From: Aurantimonas aggregata
GTDB lineage: Bacteria; Pseudomonadota; Alphaproteobacteria; Rhizobiales; Rhizobiaceae
Length of the DNA stretch: 64,000 nt
Assembly (NCBI RefSeq): GCF_010500835.1
Contig: NZ_JAAAMJ010000019.1
Span: 16,005-80,004, forward strand
Reading direction: 5' to 3'
Below, piece by piece: positions 57,515 through 64,000 of this stretch. Both the position numbers and the translations under genes were made by a program. How positions within the stretch are numbered: position 1 is the stretch's first letter; each line of letters opens with the position of its first letter. The notes beneath the pieces were generated by a model. That model ran no database searches. It saw only the letters and a list, made by a program, of their open reading frames with translations, and was not told the DNA's origin.

Positions 57515-58396
57515 CTACCGCGTAGGGACCGGCGTCTCGCCGCGATAGTCGTAGAAGCCGCGGCCGGTCTTGCGGCCGAGCCAGCCCGCCTCGACATATT
57601 TCACCAGCAGCGGGCACGGCCGGTACTTGGAATCGGCCAGCCCGTCATGCAGCACCTGCATGATCGACAGGCAGGTATCGAGGCCGATGAAGTCGGCGAG
57701 CTGCAGCGGGCCCATCGGGTGGTTGGCGCCGAGCTTCATCGCCGTGTCGATCGATTCTACCGAGCCAACGCCCTCGTAGAGCACGTAGATCGCCTCGTTG
57801 ATCATCGGCAAAAGGATGCGGTTGACGATGAAGGCGGGAAAATCCTCCGACACGGTGATGGTCTTCTCCAGCGAGGCGACGAAGGCCCGCGCCGCCTCGA
57901 AGGTCGTGTCGCCGGTGGCGATGCCGCGCACCAGCTCGACCAGCATCATCACCGGCACCGGGTTCATGAAGTGGATGCCCATGAACCGCTCGGGCCGGTC
58001 GGTCGCTGCCGCCAGCCGGGTGATCGAGATCGACGAGGTGTTGGTGGCGAGGATCGTGTCGGGGCTAAGATGCGGGCAGATGTCGCGATAGATCTTGCGC
58101 TTGACCGTCTCGTCCTCGGTCGCCGCCTCGATGACCAGGTCGACGCCGGCAAGCCCCGCCGGATCGCTCGTCGTCACCACCCGCGCGAACGCCGCGGCGC
58201 GTTCCGCCTCGGTGATCTTCTGCGAGGCGACCTTGCGGTCGAGCGACGCCCCGAGGCGCTTCAGGCCTTCCTGCAGCTGCGCCTCGGTGATGTCGTAGAG
58301 CGTCACCGAATAGCCGGCGAGCGCCGAGACATGGGCGATCCCCGCGCCCATCTGCCCGGCGCCGACGATGCCGATCGTCTCGATGCCCTTGTCCAT
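57515..58396 (-). CDS. 3-hydroxybutyryl-CoA dehydrogenase
   Basis: NAD(P)-dependent oxidoreductase of short-chain 3-hydroxyacyl-CoA, in butyrate/PHB or fatty-acid metabolism. The 293-residue protein has GIVGAGQMGAGIAHVSALAG at the N-terminus, IEAATEDETVKRKIYRDICP, LATNTSSISITRLA, GIHFMNPVPVMMLVELVRG and the C-terminal helical domain GPLQLADFIGLDTCLSIMQV. Start ATG 58396 replaces a longer frame to 58459. It follows etfA, a standard etfB-etfA-hbd operon. Confidence 0.94.
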   Translation of the reverse strand: MDKGIETIGIVGAGQMGAGIAHVSALAGYSVTLYDITEAQLQEGLKRLGASLDRKVASQKITEAERAAAFARVVTTSDPAGLAGVDLVIEAATEDETVKRKIYRDICPHLSPDTILATNTSSISITRLAAATDRPERFMGIHFMNPVPVMMLVELVRGIATGDTTFEAARAFVASLEKTITVSEDFPAFIVNRILLPMINEAIYVLYEGVGSVESIDTAMKLGANHPMGPLQLADFIGLDTCLSIMQVLHDGLADSKYRPCPLLVKYVEAGWLGRKTGRGFYDYRGETPVPTR

Positions 58397-58469
58397 CGCC
58401 AATTCCCGTCTCGTGTCTCGTCCCGGCGCCAGCCTATCGGGGCGCCGGAACCCCGTCAAAGCCTCTGCC

Positions 58470-59399
58470 TCAGAGCTTGTCCTTCAGCTCCGGCAGGATC
58501 TGGAAGAGGTCGCCGACCAGGCCGTAATCGGCGACCTGGAAGATCGGCGCCTCCTCGTCCTTGTTGATCGCGACGATCACCTTGGAGTCCTTCATGCCGG
58601 CGAGATGCTGGATGGCGCCGGAGATGCCGACGGCGATGTAGAGGTCGGGCGCCACCACCTTGCCGGTCTGGCCGACCTGCCAGTCGTTCGGCGCGTAGCC
58701 GGCGTCCACCGCGGCGCGCGAGGCGCCGATCGCCGCGCCGAGCTTGTCGGCGAGCGGCAAGAGATATTCCTCGAACTTCTCCTTCGAGCCGAGCGCCCTT
58801 CCGCCCGACAGGATGATCTTGGCGCTGGTCAGCTCCGGCCGCTCGCTGTGCGCGAGCCTGTCCTCGACGAAGCGCGACAGGCCGGGATCGCCCGCCGCCG
58901 CCACCGTCTCCACCGGCGCCGAACCGCCCTCGCCGGCCGCCTGGAACGCCGAGGTCCGCACCGTGATCACCTTCGTGGCGTCGCGCGACTTCACCGTCTG
59001 CATGGCGTTGCCGGCATAGATCGGCCGCACGAATGTGTCGGGCCCCTCGACGCTGGTGACGTCCGAAACCTGCATCACGTCGAGCAGCGCGGCGATGCGC
59101 GGCGCGACGTTCTTGCCGCCGGTGGTCGCCGGCACGACGATGGCGTCGTAGCCCGCCGCCAGCCCGACCACGAGGTCGGCCAGCGGCTCGGCCAGCTGGT
59201 TGGCATAAGCCGCGCCGTCGGCATGCAGCACCTTGGCGACGCCGGCGAGCTTGCCCGCGGCCTCCGCCACGGCGCCAGAGCCCGAGCCCGCGACGAGCAC
59301 GTGCACGTCCCCGCCGAGCTGCCCCGCAGCGGTCAGCGCCTTGGCCGTCTGTTCCGAAAGCGCCGCATTGTCGTGTTCGGCGATGAGAAGCGTGGTCAT
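58470..59399 (-). CDS. etfA: Electron transfer flavoprotein subunit alpha
   Basis: Carries electrons from acyl-CoA dehydrogenases to ETF:ubiquinone oxidoreductase. The 309-residue protein has [20 protein letters not shown] at the N-terminus and the FAD-binding alpha signature [20 protein letters not shown] with [23 protein letters not shown] 59399 has CAGGAG upstream. It follows etfB after 23 bases. Confidence 0.96.
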   Translation of the reverse strand: MTTLLIAEHDNAALSEQTAKALTAAGQLGGDVHVLVAGSGSGAVAEAAGKLAGVAKVLHADGAAYANQLAEPLADLVVGLAAGYDAIVVPATTGGKNVAPRIAALLDVMQVSDVTSVEGPDTFVRPIYAGNAMQTVKSRDATKVITVRTSAFQAAGEGGSAPVETVAAAGDPGLSRFVEDRLAHSERPELTSAKIILSGGRALGSKEKFEEYLLPLADKLGAAIGASRAAVDAGYAPNDWQVGQTGKVVAPDLYIAVGISGAIQHLAGMKDSKVIVAINKDEEAPIFQVADYGLVGDLFQILPELKDKL

Positions 59400-59422
59400 C
59401 GATGATCTCCTGGAAGGGCGCT

Positions 59423-60172
59423 TTAGAGCAGGCCGACTTCGTTCTTGAGCTTGTCGATCAGCTCGTCGACGCTCGCCACCTTGATGCCGGCGTCGCGGCC
59501 CTTCGGCTCGGCCGTCGAGACGATCTCCAGCCGCGGCGCGATGTCGACGCCGTAGCTCTCCGGCGTCTTCTCCTCGAGCGGCTTCTTCTTCGCCTTCATG
59601 ATGTTCGGCAGCGAGGCGTAGCGCGGCTCGTTGAGCCGCAGATCCGTCGTCACGATCGCCGGCAGCGAAAGATCCACCACCTGCAGCCCGCCGTCCACCT
59701 CGCGCGTCACCACCGCCCGGCCGTCGGCCACCTCGATCTTGTTGGCGAAGGTGCCCTGGCTCCAGCCGAGCAGCGCCGCCAGCATCTGGCCGGTCTGGTT
59801 GCAGTCGTCGTCGATCGCCTGCTTGCCGACGATGACGAGGTCGGGCTTCTCCTCGTCCACCACGCCCTTGAGGATCTTGGCGACGGCCAGCGGCTCGGTC
59901 GGCTGGTCGGTCTTGACCAGGATGCCGCGGTCGGCGCCCATCGCGAGCGCCGTGCGGATCGTCTCCTGCGCCTGTTGCGGGCCGACGGAGACGGCGACGA
60001 TCTCGGTGACCGTGCCGGCTTCCTTCAGCCTTATCGCCGCCTCGACGGCAATCTCGTCGAACGGGTTCATGCTCATCTTGACGTTGGCGAGGTCGACGCC
60101 CGTGCCATCCGGCTTGACCCGGATCTTGACGTTGTAGTCGACCACGCGCTTGACGGCGACGAGGACCTTCAT
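59423..60172 (-). CDS. etfB: Electron transfer flavoprotein subunit beta
   Basis: AMP-binding partner of EtfA. The 249-residue protein has [60 protein letters not shown] and the C-terminal beta signature [20 protein letters not shown]. First gene of the etfB-etfA-hbd run; a strong promoter is upstream. Confidence 0.96.
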   Translation of the reverse strand: MKVLVAVKRVVDYNVKIRVKPDGTGVDLANVKMSMNPFDEIAVEAAIRLKEAGTVTEIVAVSVGPQQAQETIRTALAMGADRGILVKTDQPTEPLAVAKILKGVVDEEKPDLVIVGKQAIDDDCNQTGQMLAALLGWSQGTFANKIEVADGRAVVTREVDGGLQVVDLSLPAIVTTDLRLNEPRYASLPNIMKAKKKPLEEKTPESYGVDIAPRLEIVSTAEPKGRDAGIKVASVDELIDKLKNEVGLL

Positions 60173-60253
60173 GCGGATGCTCTCCCTTGCTCGGCCCGCA
60201 GCGGGCCGCCCAGGCCCGGCGCAGCTCCGGCCGAGGCCTCAAATCTGCCCGAC

Positions 60254-60282
60254 GCGATATCGGATTCTTACGTAATCGTCAA
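60254..60282 (-). promoter_or_regulatory. Sigma-70 promoter for etfB-etfA-hbd
   Basis: On the minus strand TTGACG (60282-60277), a 17-base spacer, TATCGC (60259-60254). The expected start lies about 75 bases before etfB. The remaining 283-base gap up to pduO shows no gene. Confidence 0.6.
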
Positions 60283-60455
60283 AGCGACGTCTGTGCCTGC
60301 CGGCTTAGTGACGCCCCGGCCCGCATCTTTCAAGCCCCGCTTTGTCGGCCACCGAGCGGAGCGCCCGGCCGTCCCGCGCGAGCGGCCACGCCCCGCCCCG
60401 TCCGGCCGAAGCCTCCGCTGCATTCCGGCGCCGCCCTGCCTCCGGCAGTCCGCCG

Positions 60456-61022
60456 CTAGCGGCTCGCCCCGGGCACCCAGAGCACGTCCGCCCGCCCGTC
60501 GTCATTGGCGATACGCGAGGCGACGAACAGATGGTCCGACAGCCGGTTGACATAGGTCAGCGCGACCGGCGCCACCGTCTCGACCCGGCCCAGCGCCACC
60601 ATCAGCCGCTCGGCCCGCCGCGCCACGGTCCGCGCATGGTGCAGATGCGCCGCCGCCGCCGATCCCGCCGGCAGCACGAAGCTCTTCAGCGGCTCGAGCC
60701 TCTCGTTCATCGCGTCGATCTCGCGCTCCAGCCGCTCGACCTGCGAGGCGATGATCTTCAGCGGCTCGTAGCCGAGCGGCTCGCCGGTCAGCGGCGTCGC
60801 CAGCTCGGCGCCGAGATCGAACAACTCGTTCTGGATCCGCGCCAGCATCGCGTCGAGGTCCGCGTCGGCCGAAAGCCGCGCCATCCCGATCACCGCGTTC
60901 AGCTCGTCGACCGTGCCATAAGTCTCGACCCGCAGATCCGACTTCAGCCGCCGCTCGCCATTGCCGAGCCCGGTCTCCCCGGCATCGCCGGTGCGCGTGT
61001 AGATCTTGTTGAGCTTGACCAT
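60456..61022 (-). CDS. Cob(I)yrinic acid a,c-diamide adenosyltransferase, PduO type
   Basis: Makes adenosylcobalamin from cob(I)alamin and ATP. The 188-residue PduO-type ATR begins MVKLNKIYTRTGDAGETGLG, with YTRTGDAGETGL as the ATP loop, ETYGTVDELNAVIGMAR and ARTVARRAERLMVAL, VNRLSDHLFVASR near the cofactor site. GGAGA precedes ATG 61022. It is distinct from CobA/CobO. The cobST genes at 27-30 kb serve an earlier step of the same pathway. Confidence 0.95.
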   Translation of the reverse strand: MVKLNKIYTRTGDAGETGLGNGERRLKSDLRVETYGTVDELNAVIGMARLSADADLDAMLARIQNELFDLGAELATPLTGEPLGYEPLKIIASQVERLEREIDAMNERLEPLKSFVLPAGSAAAAHLHHARTVARRAERLMVALGRVETVAPVALTYVNRLSDHLFVASRIANDDGRADVLWVPGASR

Positions 61023-61373
61023 GGTGTCTCCGGTTTGGCTGCGACGTAGGGCGCGGGGCGGGGGGAGACAGGGGGAAAAGAGGTGCGATTGTGCTTCATC
61101 AAACTCTATTATGCACCTCGCTGATATTCCGATCTGCCGCGCGCCTCTCACAATATCTGATGAGACTGGGCAAGATGCCGTCGAACGTCCGCTCTGCTCG
61201 AGCGAATTGACAGCGCCTCTATCGACACACCAGTGATCCGCTGAGCCGAATTTAAGCAATGTCCAAATCACCCTGAATTTTTGCAGAAACCACGGCATCT
61301 CTTGCGCTTGCCTGCATTCGACGACCCTGTACGTTGGCGAGGCAATGGCGCAGCGACGCCGATTGGGGGGGCC
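61023..61373. other. Gene-free junction between core genome and defence genes
   Basis: 351 bases with falling GC content from left to right. I see no convincing gene, tRNA or att-like repeat. The left part is GC-rich leader of pduO; the right part is AT-richer and must hold the SIR2 promoter, though no clear -35/-10 pair stands out. Confidence 0.5.
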
Positions 61374-62405
61374 GTGGAAATAAGCGTACTGAAGAGGCAG
61401 CTACAAGAACATCTTGGTGACGGGCTCGTTTTAGTTATTGGGTCTGGGCTGTCCTGTGGAGAGGGCATTCCCGGGATGGGCGCGCTCGGGCACCATCTGG
61501 TCACACATATCCCTGCCAGCCTTACTCCGGGTGACAATGAACTTTGGGAGGAAATCCATCCTCTCATCGAAAAGGAAGGGTTAGAAGGCGCGCTGCTGAA
61601 GCATGCTCCTACGCCGTCCTTGGAGGCGGCCATCGTGCAAAGCACCGGCGACTTCATTGCCGCCGCCGAAGCCGGAATCATTTCAGAGGTGTTTAACAAT
61701 TCGAGAACACTTCGCCTAACCAGACTCATCCCACATCTGCTGAAACCCGATGCGGGAATACCGATCGTGACGACAAATTATGACCGCCTCGCCGAGCTTG
61801 CTTGTGAGGAGGCTGGCCTAGGCGTCGATACGATGTTCGCCGGTCATTTTGCAGCGCGCCTTGATCCGCAAGACAGCTACTGGAGTTTTTGCCGAAGCGT
61901 GAAGTTGGTAGGCAGGAATGTCCGATACAAGTTCGCGCCAAAAGCTAATGTTTTCAAACCTCATGGTAGCCTCGACTGGTATCACCGCGAGGGCCGTCCG
62001 GTCCGCTACGCCGGGGCGCTGCCGCTCTCCCGTCTCATCATAACTCCGGGGCTGAACAAATTCAGGAGCGGCTACGAGAGCCCCTTTGATAAGCATCGCG
62101 AGAAAGCTAACGACGCGATCGACAAGGCCCATCGCTTCCTAATCATTGGCTACGGCTTCAATGATGATCACTTGGAAACCCATCTCACGCCCCGCATTAA
62201 AGCGGGAACGAAGACTGTTATCCTAACCCGTGGGCTTTCTCCGAAGGCAAGAGAGATCGCTGCTGAGAACAATAACGTGTTAGCTGCTGAATTCCACGAA
62301 GAAGATGGAGTTTCAGGCACTCGCTTCATCATAGATGGAGCGGAAATATTTTATCCTGCTATAGACTATTGGGATCTCGACGGATTTGTGAGGGGAGTTT
62401 TTTAG
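61374..62405 (+). CDS. SIR2-like NADase subunit of a SIR2-HerA defence system
   Basis: A 343-residue SIR2-domain protein without other enzymatic domain. NAD-binding motifs are LVLVIGSGLSCGEGIPGM (23-27 GSGLS), VTTNYDRL (T133-D137), the catalytic HGSLDW (His197) and LIIGYGFNDDH (259-266). Such proteins in pairs with HerA degrade NAD after phage sensing. GTG 61374 follows a run of seven G; an in-frame ATG/TTG upstream at 61281 is less likely. The gene is only one base ahead of herA, and both have lower GC than the core. Confidence 0.88.
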   Translation: MEISVLKRQLQEHLGDGLVLVIGSGLSCGEGIPGMGALGHHLVTHIPASLTPGDNELWEEIHPLIEKEGLEGALLKHAPTPSLEAAIVQSTGDFIAAAEAGIISEVFNNSRTLRLTRLIPHLLKPDAGIPIVTTNYDRLAELACEEAGLGVDTMFAGHFAARLDPQDSYWSFCRSVKLVGRNVRYKFAPKANVFKPHGSLDWYHREGRPVRYAGALPLSRLIITPGLNKFRSGYESPFDKHREKANDAIDKAHRFLIIGYGFNDDHLETHLTPRIKAGTKTVILTRGLSPKAREIAAENNNVLAAEFHEEDGVSGTRFIIDGAEIFYPAIDYWDLDGFVRGVF

Positions 62406-62406
62406 T

Positions 62407-63906
62407 ATGACCGGCCCAGCGCTTGTGTTCGTGGACAATGATGAAATTGGGCGTGTAGCTGGAGTCGACACCAGCCGCGTCGCAATCGATGTCACCAATT
62501 CTGCCATGCTAACCCGTGTAGGGATCGGTCAACTCGTCGCCATCAAGGGCGCGACGCAGGCGGAATTTCTTATAGCGATGGCAGACAGGGTGACGCGGTC
62601 TCTTCGGGAAGAGCTTCCTAATCCCGAAGGCGGCGATCCTGGAGCACTAACAGTCTCGCCCGCAGATCACATGCAAGCCTTCGTCATCGGCACGTACAGG
62701 ACCGTTGATGGCGATAAGGCCGACACATTCAAACGCGGCGCGGATAGCTTCCCCCAAATCGATCGGGACTGCTTTGTTATAGATGGCGGAAATCTTCAGC
62801 GTTTCATGGGTATACTGGGCGCTGGGTTCGCCGAGGAAGAGCGATTAAAACTCGGCACGTTCGTTGCCGACCGGAGCGCTGAAGCGATCGCCAGTGGCGA
62901 CAAGTTTTTCCAACGTCATGCCGCGATTCTTGGCAGCACCGGGTCCGGCAAGAGCTGGGCAGTCGCGCTGATCCTTGAGAGGGCGGCCAAGCTTAAATAT
63001 CCGAACCTTATTGTATTCGACATGCACGGCGAATACGAACCACTCGCGGACAAAAGCAAAGGCGGCTTCGCACAGCGCTTCCGCATTGCTGGCCCCGGGG
63101 ATCTGGCTGCACCGAAAGACGACACGCTGTTCCTGCCATACTGGCTTCTAAACCGTGATGAGATGCTGTCGATGATCTTGGATCGGAGCGATCAAAACGC
63201 GCCCAATCAAGCTTCACGCTTCACACTTCATGTTCGCGACTTGAAAGGCATGACGCTGGATGCGTCTGGAAAAAGTAAGGTCAAGGAAACCTTTACCGTC
63301 GATTCGCCAATACCCTATGCTATTTCGGATCTAGTCGAGCGTCTAAGAACCGACAACATTACAAAAGGAATTGGGAAAAGTGGCCCCGTTAAGGGGGAAT
63401 GGGAAGATAAGCTGACGCGCTTCATCTCTCGCCTAGAATCAAAACTCGATGATCGCCGGTATGGGTTCATGTTCTCACCGCCACCAGCAGCTCTCGACTA
63501 TGAATGGCTCGCCAAACAGATCGTGAAACTCCTTCGAGCTGACTCAGGCAGCGGCATCAAGATCATTGATTTCTCCGAGGTGCCGGCAGATGTGCTCCCG
63601 GTCGTAACAGGAACTCTTGCCAGACTGCTTTATGACGTTCAGTTCTGGATGAATGCCGATGCCCGGACGCCGATAACTCTATTGTGTGACGAGGCGCACC
63701 TTTATTTACCTGTAAAGGATGACGCGGACGCGGTCCAAAGGCAGGCGCTATGGTCGTTCGAACGCATTGCGAAAGAGGGGCGGAAGTACGGCTTTTCGTT
63801 ACTCGTGGTGAGCCAACGACCATCTGACGTCAGTCGCACGATCCTTTCTCAGTGCAACAACTTTTTAGCCCTAAGAGCCCGATTCGAAAGTTGGTCAATG
63901 ATATGA
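62407..63906 (+). CDS. HerA-like ATPase of the SIR2-HerA system, apparently 3'-truncated
   Basis: A 499-residue HerA/DUF87 ATPase. An N-terminal HAS-barrel region (IGRVAGVDTSRVAIDVTNSA; LVAIKGATQAEFLIA) is followed by Walker A AAILGSTGSGKSWAV (176-183), FDMHGEYEPL, and Walker B ITLLCDEAHLYLP (Asp428-Glu429), then sensor-like VVSQRPSDVSRTILSQCNNF. After LALR the frame reads ARFESWSMI and stops, where HerA proteins continue some 70-90 residues with xTNDxDQ and LPDS motifs. The lost part contacts the neighbouring subunit, so the hexamer may fail. Confidence 0.85.
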   Translation: MTGPALVFVDNDEIGRVAGVDTSRVAIDVTNSAMLTRVGIGQLVAIKGATQAEFLIAMADRVTRSLREELPNPEGGDPGALTVSPADHMQAFVIGTYRTVDGDKADTFKRGADSFPQIDRDCFVIDGGNLQRFMGILGAGFAEEERLKLGTFVADRSAEAIASGDKFFQRHAAILGSTGSGKSWAVALILERAAKLKYPNLIVFDMHGEYEPLADKSKGGFAQRFRIAGPGDLAAPKDDTLFLPYWLLNRDEMLSMILDRSDQNAPNQASRFTLHVRDLKGMTLDASGKSKVKETFTVDSPIPYAISDLVERLRTDNITKGIGKSGPVKGEWEDKLTRFISRLESKLDDRRYGFMFSPPPAALDYEWLAKQIVKLLRADSGSGIKIIDFSEVPADVLPVVTGTLARLLYDVQFWMNADARTPITLLCDEAHLYLPVKDDADAVQRQALWSFERIAKEGRKYGFSLLVVSQRPSDVSRTILSQCNNFLALRARFESWSMI

Positions 63907-64000
63907 GGGTCTTGCGATCCTCCGGGTTAGCATGCGGATGGAAGCGATATTGGCCCATGCGGTTGTGCTTTCGATGGATTTCTCCCAGTCCTTAGCCAGT
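63902..64000 (+). pseudogene. Out-of-frame continuation resembling the HerA C-terminus (cut by window edge)
   Basis: In the +1 frame relative to HerA, translation gives YEGLAILRVSMRMEAILAHA then VVLSMDF, similar to the family's LPVLxIGEALVVGDAVLLP. Just before, the same frame has EPDSKVGQ, like LLPDSLGG, then a stop codon. This suggests the gene once ran on and was damaged by a small deletion and frameshift. The 3' end lies outside the window. Confidence 0.5.

Noticed and set aside
61023..61373. tRNA or att site as integration point of the defence genes
   Set aside because: No cloverleaf, TTCGA loop or direct repeat could be recognised.

Overview
The window reads as chromosomal DNA of a high-GC alphaproteobacterium of the Rhizobiales (Hyphomicrobiales), possibly near Aureimonas, Aurantimonas or Jiella. 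The evidence is gene content and order: lysC-ptsP-prfA facing ubiG, bolA/dnaJ-like/cobS/cobT, metX-metW, ftsEX followed by ydcF and plsC genes, argH-lptM-lysA-DUF4175, and a CpdR-type regulator. The family placement is a guess from protein character only; no database was searched. No rRNA, tRNA or CRISPR array was seen.

About 0-41 kb is dense core metabolism and housekeeping. From the left: lysine/threonine entry and nitrogen PTS (lysC, ptsP, start of prfA); ubiG; small cysteine-rich, nitrilase, glutaredoxin and ComF genes; a small Flp-like pilin pair; mutT-GNAT-argJ; a parvulin divergent from secA; an L,D-transpeptidase lipoprotein with a perfect TTAA-N7-TTAA (CtrA-type) box; accA; xerD with a coupled 58-residue membrane protein; aroK-aroB-CorC; a SulP anion transporter with its own XRE regulator; bolA, a DnaJ-like protein and cobaltochelatase cobST; a queuosine-precursor transporter under an apparent preQ1-I riboswitch; rpmB; gloB; a PBP4-type DacB; metXW; and hisC-tyrA.

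About 41-61 kb continues with core genes: DUF2125, gamma-glutamylcyclotransferase, plsC, ydcF, ftsXE, hpt, cpdR, DUF4175, lysA, argH, tlpA, then hbd-etfAB and a PduO adenosyltransferase. Small accessory insertions break it: a toxin-antitoxin pair whose ParE toxin is frameshifted by a 7-bp tandem duplication (41.3-41.8 kb), and a lower-GC patch (55.5-57.5 kb). That patch holds an overlapping DUF6978-like/DUF1828 gene pair, a decayed fragment of a second 3-hydroxyacyl-CoA dehydrogenase, and an orphan AbrB-type antitoxin.

The right end (61.4 kb to the edge) is clearly different in base composition. It carries a SIR2-HerA pair, a known anti-phage architecture. The HerA frame stops just after the conserved ALR segment, while a HerA-like C-terminus seems to continue in another frame, so this copy looks damaged or mis-sequenced. 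Read together, 55.5-64 kb looks like an accessory and defence hot spot beside the etf/hbd locus, with several genes in decay.
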